64,000 bases of DNA from an uncultured Myxococcales bacterium (GCA_903857665.1 CAIOFV010000168.1:1-64000); one strand, 5' to 3'. Positions 25,687 to 35,040 are shown, counted from the stretch's first letter. A program made the numbers and translations. Notes: a model not told the origin generated them from the letters alone.

Positions 25687-26754
25687 GTGACGCAATCCGT
25701 CCAGAAACGCGTGCTGATCCCCGGTGCGGGCGGCCCCGGCGCGGTGAACCTGACCCGGAGCCTGCTGGCCGCGCCCGAACCGATCTTCCTGGTCGGGTGC
25801 GACGCCAGCCCGTTCTACATTCACCTGGCGCTGACCCACGAAAAGGCCCGCATCCCCCGCAGCAGCGACGAAGGCGAGTACATGGACGCCGTGTGCCGGC
25901 TGATCCGGCAGCACCGCCTGAACGCCGTGTTCCCCAACAGCAGCCTGGAAATGATGGTGCTGACGCGGAACCGCGAGCGCCTCGACGCCCTCGACGTCCG
26001 CCTGTTCGTGCCGTCGCTGGCGACCCAGCAGGTCGCGGCCAGCAAGTGGGAAACGTGGAAGCGCTGGCAGGCGGCAGGCATCCCGATCCCGCAGACCGTG
26101 ACGATCGATTCGGAGCAGGATGTCGAGCAGGCGTTCGACCGGATCCCGACCCGGCCGATCTGGTTCCGGGGCGCCGGGATCCCGGGCCGCGGCATCGGCG
26201 GCGCCGCGCTGCCCTGCCGGACCCCCCTGGAAGCGCGGGGCTGGATCGCGTTCCACGACGGCTACGGGAACTTCATCGCATCCGAGTTCCTGCCCGGCGA
26301 AAACCTGACGTGGCTGGGCCTGTTCCGCCGCGGGCAACTGGTCGCCAGCCAGGGCCGCCAGCGGGACGCGTACGTGATCCCGCACGTCAGCCCTTCGGGC
26401 ATCACCGGCGCGCCGGCCATCTGCCACACGATCCGCCGCCCGGACCTCAACGACCTGGGCCTGAGGTGCGTGCTCGCGGTGGATCCCGGGTTCGACGGCG
26501 TCGCGTTCGTCGATTTCAAGGCGGCCGCCGACGGCACGCTCCGGCCCACCGAGGTGAACGCCGGCCGGCTGGGCACGACGCACCACTTCTACACGGCTGC
26601 GGGCGCCAACTTCCCGTGGTGGATGCTGCGAATCGCCTTCGGCGAAGACCTGCCGGACCTGCCCCTGTTCGACGTGCTGCCGGCCGACCTGTACTGGATC
26701 CGCACGCTGGATGCGGGCCCGGCACTGCTGCGCAAGGCCGACCTCGGGCTGTAG
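25687..26754 (+). CDS. ATP-grasp domain protein (CarB/PylC-like ligase), substrate unknown
   Basis: 355 residues from a GTG at 25687, 18 bp after the 75-residue protein. The N-terminal Rossmann-like domain begins VLIPGAGGPGAVNLTRSLL. The ATP-grasp fold follows, with SKWETWKRWQAAGIPIPQTV at its entry, an ASEFLPGE strand, and the metal/ATP end motif FVDFKAAADGTLRPTEVNAG followed by AGANFPWW. Relatives join a carboxylate to an amine with ATP. It is the last gene of the three-gene plus-strand set; the convergent gspN ends 37 bp downstream. Confidence 0.82.
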   Translation: MTQSVQKRVLIPGAGGPGAVNLTRSLLAAPEPIFLVGCDASPFYIHLALTHEKARIPRSSDEGEYMDAVCRLIRQHRLNAVFPNSSLEMMVLTRNRERLDALDVRLFVPSLATQQVAASKWETWKRWQAAGIPIPQTVTIDSEQDVEQAFDRIPTRPIWFRGAGIPGRGIGGAALPCRTPLEARGWIAFHDGYGNFIASEFLPGENLTWLGLFRRGQLVASQGRQRDAYVIPHVSPSGITGAPAICHTIRRPDLNDLGLRCVLAVDPGFDGVAFVDFKAAADGTLRPTEVNAGRLGTTHHFYTAAGANFPWWMLRIAFGEDLPDLPLFDVLPADLYWIRTLDAGPALLRKADLGL

Positions 26755-26791
26755 GGTCGCAGGCGAAATCCCCGCCCCCCCGGTGCCGCGC

Positions 26792-28294
26792 CTATTCCTG
26801 CCCCTCCCCTTCCCCAGCGGGGGGCTGGGGAGGCGGCGTGACAGCGGGCGGCGATCCTTCGCCGGCGGGGCCGGGGACCTCGTCCGGTTCGGGCGACAGT
26901 CCGCGGATGCGAGCCCTTCCGATCACGGTGGGCGTCATCACCGAACTGCGCAACACGCTGGACGGGGCCGCGGCCGGGGTCGCGGGGATCATCCCGCCGC
27001 CCGTCCCGCCGACGGCAGGGATCCCCTCCTGGGTCGGCGGCGGGGGCGGTTCCTGGCGTGGAGGCGGCGCCGCAGCAGGCGTCGGGGCTGCGGCCGGGGT
27101 GGGCGGGGGGGTCGGCGTCAGCGTCGGAGCCGGCGTCGGGGCCCTGGGCGAAACGGATCCCTTCGAGCCGGCATCCTTGGCGTCTCCCTTGTCCTCGGTC
27201 TTCGAAGGCGCCTTGAAATCGCCGCCGCGGATCGAGGGCTTCTTGGGCACGCACGCCGGGTGCTCGACGGAACCGCTGCAGACCACGCCCCAGTAGGATC
27301 CCGACTGCGCGGCGCGCCACTTCGGGTCCAGGCTCAACAGCGTGCGGATGAACCGGTTCGGGGTCGACACCTCGGCGCCGCTCTTGACCTGCCGATCCAG
27401 GAAGGTGTCGCTGAGGCTGAAGGCCACCTCGACCGTCAACTGGCCATCCTTGTAGGACTTGCCGGGGGTCAGCCGGACGATCGAGTGCCCCTCGATCAGG
27501 GCCTTCACGTCCTGCCCGTCCAGTTCGGCCTTTTCGACGTGCAGCACGGTCGCATCGCCGCCCGGCGCCTTGCGGTCGGCCTTGAACGCCGCGATGTTCG
27601 AGCGCTTGTCGAGGTTCACGTCGAGGGCCAGTGCCCCAAGGTCCGCGTCGGTCAGCGTGACCGCCCCCTGGGCAGCGCTGCGCAGGGTCGGCTTCAGCGC
27701 CCGCAGGCCCTCGGCCTTCAGTTCGACGCGGGCCTTGCTGGCCGACAGCCCGCCCTTGACGTCGTATGTCGCCGACATCTTCAGCGCCGTAAGCTTTCCC
27801 GCAAACCGCACCCCGAACAGCGGCATGTCCGGCGGAATCGGGAAGTCCTTCGCCCCCTCCACGTCCACCGTCACCTGCTCCGCCGTCCTCAGCACCGTGA
27901 CCGGGCCCAGCACGCCCTCGCCCGAATAGGCGGTCCCGGATACCTTCAGCCCCCCGAACAGCAGCCGGAACAGCCCGACCGACAGGTCCAGCCGATCCAG
28001 GGACACGGATCGCAGATCCTCCGTCACGCTCCCATCCGGGTTCAACTGGCGGTCGGGCGGCAGGTCCACCTTCAGCCCCAGCAGGCGCACGCTGCCCAGC
28101 CCCCGCAACGAAAGGTCCTGGATGCGAACGGTCATCCCCCCTTCCGAAAGGCGGGCCTCCAGGAATCCCCGAAGGCGGGCCGTCGGGAAGGTCAGCACCA
28201 CCGACACCACGAACACCATCAGCCCGAAGGCGGTGTATCCCGCGATGCGGGCGGCCTTGCGAACCACCGGCCGCCGGGTCCACTCGAACGTCAT
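26792..28294 (-). CDS. gspN: Type II secretion protein GspN with Pro-rich C-terminal tail
   Basis: 500 residues from ATG 28294 (GGAGGGGCCG upstream). A single N-terminal membrane span (AGYTAFGLMVFVVSVVLTF) precedes a long beta-rich periplasmic domain of the GspN/AsmA-like kind. Position right after gspM supports the call. From about residue 365 it turns into low-complexity Lys/Asp then Pro/Ala/Thr-rich sequence (TPAPTLTPTPPPTPAAAPTP), roughly 130 residues that the family normally lacks. Confidence 0.75.
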   Translation of the reverse strand: MTFEWTRRPVVRKAARIAGYTAFGLMVFVVSVVLTFPTARLRGFLEARLSEGGMTVRIQDLSLRGLGSVRLLGLKVDLPPDRQLNPDGSVTEDLRSVSLDRLDLSVGLFRLLFGGLKVSGTAYSGEGVLGPVTVLRTAEQVTVDVEGAKDFPIPPDMPLFGVRFAGKLTALKMSATYDVKGGLSASKARVELKAEGLRALKPTLRSAAQGAVTLTDADLGALALDVNLDKRSNIAAFKADRKAPGGDATVLHVEKAELDGQDVKALIEGHSIVRLTPGKSYKDGQLTVEVAFSLSDTFLDRQVKSGAEVSTPNRFIRTLLSLDPKWRAAQSGSYWGVVCSGSVEHPACVPKKPSIRGGDFKAPSKTEDKGDAKDAGSKGSVSPRAPTPAPTLTPTPPPTPAAAPTPAAAPPPRQEPPPPPTQEGIPAVGGTGGGMIPATPAAAPSSVLRSSVMTPTVIGRARIRGLSPEPDEVPGPAGEGSPPAVTPPPQPPAGEGEGQE

Positions 28295-28319
28295 CGGCCC
28301 CTCCTTCACACCGCCGATC

Positions 28320-29015
28320 CTACTCGGTCGCCCCTGCGGCCTCGCCGCCGCCCGCCGGAGCCTCGTCGCCCCCTCCCTGGAACTGGTAGGTGGCGACCGA
28401 CACCTGCGCCCGCACGTGGGACAGGTCGTTGAACTTCCTGGACGCGTCGATCTTCGTCACGAACAGCAGGTCCTTCGCCTGCTCGACCATGTCCAGGAAC
28501 GCCATCAGGTCGCCCTGGGGGATTTCCTTGAACTCCAGCCCCTGCTCGATCTGCACGATCCCCGTCCCCGTGTCCTTCGACTTGCCCTTGGTGGTCTTCT
28601 TCTTCGCCTTGCCCACCTCGACGGGCGTGTCGTTGGTCTTGCCTTCGAACGACACGACGTCCGCCATCGTGTCGCCCAGCGCGCCGGGCACCTCGCCGGA
28701 CAGGGACTGCTTCTTGAGGATCTCGTTGACCATGGAGCGGGCCGTCGACTTGTTGGCCCGGATCGCGTCCTCGATCGCCTTCCGGTGTTCGGTCAGTTCC
28801 TTGTATTTCGGGGCCAGCACCCTGGATTCGGCCAGCACCGCCCGGCCGTGGTCGATTTCGTCCTGGATCGATCCGAAGATCGCGGACATCGCCAGCACCA
28901 CGGCCGCGACGACCGCCACGCCGATCGCGGTGGCCAGCACCGCGAACAGCCGCCGCTCGCGGGACGTCATGCGCCCCAGCATCGCATCGAACGCATCCAC
29001 CAGTTTCATCGACAT
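28320..29015 (-). CDS. gspM: Type II secretion inner-membrane protein GspM
   Basis: 231 residues, with one N-terminal membrane span after a short basic cytoplasmic tail (SRERRLFAVLATAIGVAVVA), a helical stretch, and a small alpha/beta domain, as in GspM of the inner-membrane platform with GspL and GspC. A Lys-rich insert (KAKKKTTKGKSKDTG) interrupts the periplasmic part. Start is ATG 29015, or ATG 29009, which is better spaced from GGAGG. The call rests mainly on topology and position between gspL and gspN. Confidence 0.8.
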   Translation of the reverse strand: MSMKLVDAFDAMLGRMTSRERRLFAVLATAIGVAVVAAVVLAMSAIFGSIQDEIDHGRAVLAESRVLAPKYKELTEHRKAIEDAIRANKSTARSMVNEILKKQSLSGEVPGALGDTMADVVSFEGKTNDTPVEVGKAKKKTTKGKSKDTGTGIVQIEQGLEFKEIPQGDLMAFLDMVEQAKDLLFVTKIDASRKFNDLSHVRAQVSVATYQFQGGGDEAPAGGGEAAGATE

Positions 29016-29030
29016 CGCCCTCCCCGCCCG

Positions 29031-30734
29031 TCACTTCGGCGGCGCGACCTTGTCCTTCCCGGCAACGTCCTTCCCCGCGCCCGCTGCGGCCGCATCCTTC
29101 GCCCCGTCCTTGGGCGCCTTCTTGGGCAGGTCCTTCGGCTGGCAGTCCACCGTCATCCGCAACGTGAAGCGCTGCCATCCCTGGTGCCGCTGGAACTGGA
29201 TGCGCTCGGTGCTTTCGGACACGATGTCGCTGATGCACGGGTCCGCGTCCAGCTTCGAAACGAACTGGTCCAGCGTCTCGATCGTTTCCGCCTCGCCGCG
29301 CAACGTCGCCTGCCGCATCTCGATGCGCACGTTCTCCAGTTCCAGCGCCCAGGCGCCACTGGCGCTGGGGGCGGCCGCGGTCGTGCCGGAATCGTCCCCC
29401 CCGGGGGCCGGGGCCGGCGTGCTGCCCTTGGCGTGCCCCACGTCCATCATCACCTTCGCGATCCGGTTCAGCGTGCCCACGGCGGTCCACCGCGGGAAGA
29501 TCTTCACGTCCTCCTCGGACACGGACTTCAGCGTCTTGAGCACCGTGTCGAAGTTGTCCTTTTCGACGCCCAGCGTCTCCTTCGAGAACGCCTTCAGTTC
29601 CGTGATGCCGGCGTCACGCTCGGCCTTCAGGCCCACGTACCGCGCCACGCCCCGCGCCGCGCCGAGGACCAGGAACACCGACAGGGCGACCGTGAAGTAC
29701 GTCGCGCGTTCGCGGAAGATGCTGCGCGTGCCTTCCGTCGCGAAGACGCCCGACCTCAGGTTCAGGCTGCCCGGCCCGCCGCCGCTGGCCGTGCCCAGCG
29801 CCAGCGCCAGCGCCTTCACCATCGCGGGCGTCAGGCCGGGGCACGTCGCCGCGCCCGGGATGGGCAGGCGCGCCGGGTCCAGCACGTCACACGGCAAGCC
29901 CAGGGCCTCGCCCAGGGGACCCGCCACCACGAAGGCATCCGGGCCCGACACCAGCGCGCGGTCCACCGACGCGCCGCTCTCGGCCGCCGACGCCACGCTC
30001 AGCATCACCTCGCGCAGGAACGACGTCGCAACTTCGCCGCCCTTCGTGACCGGCTCGCCCAGCCGCACCGCGCGCGTCAGGATCGACTGCGTCCCGCGAG
30101 CCACGACGATCTCGACCTCGTCGTCCTCGGCCCACACCAGCATCTGCACCTCGACGGTCCCGTCCTCCGACGTCGCCGCCGTGTAGGGCAGCAGGCTCTG
30201 CAGGCACGGTCCCTCGACGCCCACGTGCGCGGGTTCCAGGCCGTCGGCCCTCGCGCGGTCCAGGAACTGGCGGAACTCGGCGATCGGCACGGCCACCGCC
30301 AGGACGTCCGTCCCGGACGAACCCGCGATGGGCAGTTTCTCGTAGGCGCAATGGATTTCGTCCGGAGCCACCGGCACCATGCCGATCATCTGGAACGGCA
30401 GCGCGGCTTCGACCTGGGACGCCTTCTTGAACGGCAGGGACATGCGGCGCACGAAGGCCAGGTCGCCGGGATAGGCCAGCGCGACCGTGTCCGTCGGGGC
30501 GGGCGGCGGCGTCACCATCCGCAGGACCAGGTCCCACGTCCGCTCGGGGACCGCCGGCGCCGCCATCGCTGCGTCCGGCCGCTCCTCGTCGCCGTCCCAG
30601 GTGGGCGCGACCGCCGCAGGCCGCCGGGGCGCCTCCACCGCGGCCTTCAGTTCGAAGCGCCGCAGGCGGGTTTCGACCACGGCCACCCGGACCGCTTCGG
30701 TTCCCACCGCGATTCCCAGGACCCGGTGCCCCAT
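29031..30734 (-). CDS. gspL: Type II secretion protein GspL
   Basis: 567 residues from ATG 30734 (GAGG five bases upstream). A large cytoplasmic actin-like domain begins GHRVLGIAVGTEAVRVAVVE and includes an ALPFQMIGMVPV segment as in PilM/GspL proteins. A membrane span (YFTVALSVFLVLGAARG, about residue 345) is followed by a periplasmic ferredoxin-like domain and a Lys/Ala/Asp-rich tail. It recruits the GspE ATPase to the membrane. The stop of gspK lies 10 bp upstream. Confidence 0.88.
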   Translation of the reverse strand: MGHRVLGIAVGTEAVRVAVVETRLRRFELKAAVEAPRRPAAVAPTWDGDEERPDAAMAAPAVPERTWDLVLRMVTPPPAPTDTVALAYPGDLAFVRRMSLPFKKASQVEAALPFQMIGMVPVAPDEIHCAYEKLPIAGSSGTDVLAVAVPIAEFRQFLDRARADGLEPAHVGVEGPCLQSLLPYTAATSEDGTVEVQMLVWAEDDEVEIVVARGTQSILTRAVRLGEPVTKGGEVATSFLREVMLSVASAAESGASVDRALVSGPDAFVVAGPLGEALGLPCDVLDPARLPIPGAATCPGLTPAMVKALALALGTASGGGPGSLNLRSGVFATEGTRSIFRERATYFTVALSVFLVLGAARGVARYVGLKAERDAGITELKAFSKETLGVEKDNFDTVLKTLKSVSEEDVKIFPRWTAVGTLNRIAKVMMDVGHAKGSTPAPAPGGDDSGTTAAAPSASGAWALELENVRIEMRQATLRGEAETIETLDQFVSKLDADPCISDIVSESTERIQFQRHQGWQRFTLRMTVDCQPKDLPKKAPKDGAKDAAAAGAGKDVAGKDKVAPPK

Positions 30735-30744
30735 GATCACCTCG

Positions 30745-31998
30745 TCATTGCGCCGCAGCCTTCGCCTGCGCCGCCAGTTGCTTCTGCTGCTCCAGGTACG
30801 GCGTCGCGTCGAATCCGGTTTCGCGCCAGTGCAGCCAGTTCGTCGAGCCCTGGTCGATCACCGCGGTGATCTCCCATCCCGACGTCCCGACCCACCCGCG
30901 CGACGTCACCCGCAGGACCTTGCTCTTCACGCCCACCAGCGGCCGCAGCGTCGCCGCGTTGACCGCCAGCAGCGTCGAGAACGGCTTGGGCAGACGGTCG
31001 AAGAACGTCAGGAACTCGTTTTCGCTCATGAACGGCGGCATGAAGATTTCCTTCTTGATGCGCCGGCATTGATCCATCAGGCCCAGCGCCCGGTCCATCA
31101 GCGAGTCCGGGTAGTAGGTGGTCTGGCCGCAGGCCGCCATGCGGTCCCCGACGAGGTTGTCGCACAGCAGCGCGCGAAGCACCCGCAGGTCGGCCTCGTT
31201 GACGTTCAGCTTGTCGGTCTGGTACACGGTCATCTGGCTGCCGACCTGGCAGTACAGGTCGTCGGTCATCCCCTCGACCAGCCGCAATTCCTCGTTGCTG
31301 TCCATCTTGGCGTTGCGCGCCCTGTAGCCATGCCGCGAGTAGTCCAGGTTCTCGCCGCCGCCGCCCGCCGCGATGAAGTTGCCGCTGCTGTCGATGTCGG
31401 ACCGCTCGTCGTCGGGGTCCACCCAGTCCATGATGTTCAGGATGACCTCGGCGGCCTTCCGGTCCATCGTCGTGGCGCTGGCCCGGTTCTCGGGATCCAC
31501 CCGGCCCACCAGCAGGGGGTACAGGCGCGTGAACAGGTTCTTCTTTTCCGTGGCCGACGCGCCCGTGTTGATGCTGACCTTCGAGTCCTCGGGCGTCACC
31601 TCCAGCAGGAAGGAGCCGTCCGTCACGCCCAGGCCCTCGGCGGCCTTCAGGTCGATCACGTCGACGCCCATGATGCTCAACGTCTGCTTCGCAAAGATCT
31701 CGGCGAACTTGGGCGCGTACTGCCACAGCGCGATCACGCTGCGACCGCCGCCGAACGCGGAAACGGCCTGATCGACCATCTTCTGGGACGTCACGACCAG
31801 GCGCGCGATCTCGATGCCCGAGCGGGCGTGGTAGTACGCCTGCACCTGCTTTTCCAGGTTGTTCGCCGCCTGGATGCCCACCCGGGACCGGTAGGTGAAT
31901 TCCGACGAAAAGGCCGCCAGGATGGTGATGCCCGCCAGGACGATGATCAGGGCGATGCCCCGGGATTCACGCCACCGTCTTGCAATCCGCGACCGCAC
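30745..31998 (-). CDS. gspK: Type II secretion minor pseudopilin GspK
   Basis: 417 residues from a GTG at 31998 with AAGGAG upstream; the GTG at 32013 lies on top of that site. The short basic leader (RIARRWRESRG) is followed directly by the hydrophobic helix IALIIVLAGITILAAF. This gives a prepilin peptidase site after Gly, without Glu at +5, as is typical of GspK. The large globular domain with SAM-like helices (VNEADLRVLRALLCDN) caps the pseudopilus tip with GspI and GspJ. Confidence 0.92.
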   Translation of the reverse strand: MRSRIARRWRESRGIALIIVLAGITILAAFSSEFTYRSRVGIQAANNLEKQVQAYYHARSGIEIARLVVTSQKMVDQAVSAFGGGRSVIALWQYAPKFAEIFAKQTLSIMGVDVIDLKAAEGLGVTDGSFLLEVTPEDSKVSINTGASATEKKNLFTRLYPLLVGRVDPENRASATTMDRKAAEVILNIMDWVDPDDERSDIDSSGNFIAAGGGGENLDYSRHGYRARNAKMDSNEELRLVEGMTDDLYCQVGSQMTVYQTDKLNVNEADLRVLRALLCDNLVGDRMAACGQTTYYPDSLMDRALGLMDQCRRIKKEIFMPPFMSENEFLTFFDRLPKPFSTLLAVNAATLRPLVGVKSKVLRVTSRGWVGTSGWEITAVIDQGSTNWLHWRETGFDATPYLEQQKQLAAQAKAAAQ

Positions 31999-32034
31999 CC
32001 TGCACTCCTTCACCGGCCCCGGGACCTGCCGCTC

Positions 32035-32805
32035 CTAGAAATTCAGCGGGCTCCGCATGTGGACCCGCGCCTGGGTCTCGAACGCGTAGGTCAGCCCGTC
32101 GCTGTCCTCCAGCACCAGGCGCACGTACACCCGTTCGGGCAGGCGGTACTGCTCCAGCGCCTTGTCCTGGCTGGTCTTGTACAGCGTCGACCCGACGGGC
32201 GTCAGGGCCGCCGAGTACTTGCCCAGCTCGCCGGCCTTGCCCTCCTTGACCGCATCCCGCATGTCGACCTTCCAGTCGCTCTTCCATTCCTCTTGCTTGT
32301 CGTCCCAGTATTGCAGGCGGAACTCCTTCACGCGGCTGACCAGTGTCTCCCTCGACCCTCCCCGCCCCGGGTCCATGTCGGGGATGGATTTTTCGCGCCG
32401 TTCGATCGTCCGACCGAACGCGTCGCGCCCGATCTGGTACTCCACGATCCCCTGGTCCGACTCCCGGGCGCCGCGCCGGCGCCGCTCATGCCCCAGGTAA
32501 CTGAACAGCAGCGAATCGTCCGAGCCCATGAACAGCGTCGCGGACGACGGCTCGTCGCGGTTCACGTGGTTCGACAGGTACGCCATCGACACATCCGTCA
32601 TGATCTTCCGCAGCGCCACCCGGGCCGAGTGGTTCAGTTCCTCGATCCGGGCGATCTGCTCGCGCGTCTTGAACGTCAGCGCGATCGACTCGTACATCAG
32701 CAACGACACGATCCCCATCAGGCCCACCGCGACCAGCACCTCCAGCAGCGTGAAGCCCCGCGGCCGCGCCGACCGCCCCCCACCTGTCGCGCCGGGGGAA
32801 TGCAT
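32035..32805 (-). CDS. gspJ: Type II secretion minor pseudopilin GspJ
   Basis: 256 residues from ATG 32805, sharing one base with the gspI stop (TGATG), so translation is coupled. Prepilin site RPRG-FTLLEVLVAVGLMG with Glu+5. The beta-rich C-terminal domain carries the family EFRLQYWDDKQEEWKSDW and VYVRLVLE stretches. The open frame continues far upstream only as a shadow. Confidence 0.93.
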   Translation of the reverse strand: MHSPGATGGGRSARPRGFTLLEVLVAVGLMGIVSLLMYESIALTFKTREQIARIEELNHSARVALRKIMTDVSMAYLSNHVNRDEPSSATLFMGSDDSLLFSYLGHERRRRGARESDQGIVEYQIGRDAFGRTIERREKSIPDMDPGRGGSRETLVSRVKEFRLQYWDDKQEEWKSDWKVDMRDAVKEGKAGELGKYSAALTPVGSTLYKTSQDKALEQYRLPERVYVRLVLEDSDGLTYAFETQARVHMRSPLNF

Positions 32806-33707
32806 CACTTCGTCCCCGTGGTGGTGGTCTTGGTCGTGGTCGTCGTCCCGCCCGTGCCGGTCAGGCCGCCGCCCGGCGCCGACGACTGGATCGCATCCTG
32901 CACGTCCTTCTGGCGCTCGGCCTCGCGCATCTGTGCCAGTTCGTTCTCTGGCAGCGACACCACGAACGTCTGCACCTTCAATTCCCGCTGGCCCCGGGGC
33001 CCGTCCCGCCACGACAGCCGGACGGTCAACTGGCGCGTCCGCTTGGCGACCTCGTCGATGATGCGGGGCATGAAGCTCATCAGGGCCGTCGCGCCCATCA
33101 GGACCTGGCTGATGTTGATGTTGCACAGGCTCATCAGTTCCGGCCCCGCGGGCCCGAACAGCGGGGCCAGCACCTGCATCTTGGACATGTCCATGCCCGA
33201 CATGCCTGCCGCCCCGGCCGCCGCCGACAGGTTCCCCGAAGTGGCGTTCTCCAGCCCCATCAGCGCGCCCAGGCCGCTCGCGGACGCGTTCCCCACCTTG
33301 CCGCCCGCGCCCGATGCCGCCGACCCGCTGGCGCCGCCGGCCGGCGCCTGTCCCCCTCCCAGGATCTTCTGGAGGGCGCCGTTCGCCATCTCCGAAACCT
33401 GCTCGGGCGTCAGTTTCAGGGCCTTCAGGTCGTAGAAGCAGGTGTAGGTGTCGGCGAAATCGCGCGGCAGTTCGCACTGCTTGTCTTCCAGGCTGTTGGT
33501 CGGAAAGCCCTTGCGGACGTAGTAGGCGTGCACGTCGTTGACGATCCCTTCCATCAGGAACGACGCGGTGGTCATGCGGGTGATGCGGGCCACGTGCGAC
33601 GTGGCGGCCGAGTTCGCGTAGGTGATCGCCCCCAGCGCCAGCGCCAGGATCAGCAGGGAGATCATGACCTCCAGCAGCGTGAAGCCGCGTTCGGTCGCCC
33701 GACGCAT
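32805..33707 (-). CDS. gspI: Type II secretion minor pseudopilin GspI with a large insertion
   Basis: 300 residues, more than twice the usual GspI. ATG 33707 with AAGGAGGG upstream. Prepilin site ERG-FTLLEVMISLLILALALG. The family's beta domain appears near the end (TRQLTVRLSWRDGPRGQREL). Between lies an insert of about 150 residues with a Cys pair region (KQCELPRDFADTYTCFYD) and a Gly/Ala/Ser/Met-rich stretch. The protein ends in a Thr/Gly-rich tail. The position between gspH and gspJ fixes the identity. Confidence 0.88.
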   Translation of the reverse strand: MRRATERGFTLLEVMISLLILALALGAITYANSAATSHVARITRMTTASFLMEGIVNDVHAYYVRKGFPTNSLEDKQCELPRDFADTYTCFYDLKALKLTPEQVSEMANGALQKILGGGQAPAGGASGSAASGAGGKVGNASASGLGALMGLENATSGNLSAAAGAAGMSGMDMSKMQVLAPLFGPAGPELMSLCNINISQVLMGATALMSFMPRIIDEVAKRTRQLTVRLSWRDGPRGQRELKVQTFVVSLPENELAQMREAERQKDVQDAIQSSAPGGGLTGTGGTTTTTKTTTTGTK

Positions 33708-33782
33708 GGGAACCCTCCTTGCCCGGAAATCGATCGCCTCACGAACCCGGGACGGATCGCGACCTCACGACGAATCGTGCCC

Positions 33783-34538
33783 TCACGATTCGTCCAGCAG
33801 GTCCCGAGGGTCCAGTTCCTTCGCGTGCACCAGCGCGGACCCCTTCAAGGGCACCGTTTCCACCGTGTAGATCTCGTCGCCCCGCTGCAGGTAGATGTAC
33901 GCGGGCTCGACGTAGCCGCTCGGGAAGAAGTAGACCTCCGCCTTCCCCTCCTCGGTGACCTCGTCCTGGTGGCCCGTCATCACGCGCGGTATGGTCACGC
34001 CCTTCGGCAGCGTGAACCGCTCCAGCAGCCGCTCCGGGTTCGCCGGCTTCACCGCAGCCGTCCCCGCCCCGCCATCCAGCAGGGACGTCGAACCCTTCCT
34101 CGTCGCCGGCTCCGGCAGGCCCTGCAGCAGGCCCGCGATCCCTTCCGGGCGCGACAGCGCCGCGCCGATCGCCAGGTCCGACATCCCGCCCGTCGGAGTC
34201 TTTTCGAGGGTCTTGCCCGGGTTTTCCGTGGCCCACTTCCGTTCGTCGTCCGAAGGCAGCAGCGCCGCGCCGTTGCATCCCACGTTCGGGTCCGCGGGCT
34301 CGCCCCAGTACGCGTTGGCCCCCAGGTCCAGCACCAGCCGGTAGGGGCGGTTGGTCACGACGGACAGGTCGTACAGGTAGCGCACCGCGGACGTCAGCCG
34401 TCCCGCGGCCGTGCTGATGTCGGCCTTCCTCACCGACCACAGGGTCGCGACCGAAGCGACGATCAGGATCAGGGCGATGGCAAGGACGGCCGACAGTTCG
34501 ATCAGCGTGTAGCCCGAGTCTGGGGGCTTCCTGCCCAT
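33783..34538 (-). CDS. gspH: Type II secretion minor pseudopilin GspH (enlarged)
   Basis: 251 residues from ATG 34538 (AGGAGAGCGG directly before); the frame begins at 34559 with another ATG. Prepilin site DSG-YTLIELSAVLAIALILIV with Glu+5. GspH is normally 150-200 residues; the extra length is a Pro/Gly/Thr/Lys-containing loop at about 100-165. The final strands (GKAEVYFFPSGYVEPAYIYL) fit the GspH/FimT beta sandwich. Confidence 0.87.
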   Translation of the reverse strand: MGRKPPDSGYTLIELSAVLAIALILIVASVATLWSVRKADISTAAGRLTSAVRYLYDLSVVTNRPYRLVLDLGANAYWGEPADPNVGCNGAALLPSDDERKWATENPGKTLEKTPTGGMSDLAIGAALSRPEGIAGLLQGLPEPATRKGSTSLLDGGAGTAAVKPANPERLLERFTLPKGVTIPRVMTGHQDEVTEEGKAEVYFFPSGYVEPAYIYLQRGDEIYTVETVPLKGSALVHAKELDPRDLLDES

Positions 34539-34629
34539 CCGCTCTCCTGCCGCCATCAACGCCCGCCGCGTCCTTCGCGTCCCTTCCTCGTCGCGGTCCC
34601 GCCGGGATCGTTCCCGACGGCCGACACCG

Positions 34630-35040
34630 CTAGTCCTGGCAGATGTCGTCGTCCGAGCCCTCGCGCTTGTCGGGGCCCTTGCTGCACAGGTCGAACTCCC
34701 GCGACTTGTCCTTGGCCGGGTACGCGTACAGGAAGTCCTGGTTCCACGGGTCCTTCAACTGCTTGGGCTTCAGGGGCGCGCCGGCGCCCTCCGTCAGCAC
34801 CTGCAGGTTCGACGGGAAGTCGCCGTCCAGCGCGTACATCTGGACCGCGTTGGAGATGTTGGCCAAGTGCGACTTGCAGGCGCTGATCTTCGCCTTGTTG
34901 AGGTAGCCGACCACGCCGACGCCGATGGCCGTCATCACGATGCCGATGATCGCGATGACCACCATGATCTCCAGCAGGGTCATGCCCCTCGCAGCCCGGA
35001 CCGCCGCCTTCCGACCCAGGCACGCCTTCGTCACGCTCAT
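34630..35040 (-). CDS. gspG: Type II secretion major pseudopilin GspG
   Basis: 136 residues from ATG 35040 with GGAGG upstream. Prepilin leader and site AARG-MTLLEIMVVIAIIGIV with Glu+5, then the pilin helix and the small C-terminal domain with KDPWNQDFLY, Ser/Asp-rich calcium-loop residues (EGSDDDICQD) and a Cys. It builds the pseudopilus shaft that pushes substrates through GspD. Confidence 0.94.
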   Translation of the reverse strand: MSVTKACLGRKAAVRAARGMTLLEIMVVIAIIGIVMTAIGVGVVGYLNKAKISACKSHLANISNAVQMYALDGDFPSNLQVLTEGAGAPLKPKQLKDPWNQDFLYAYPAKDKSREFDLCSKGPDKREGSDDDICQD

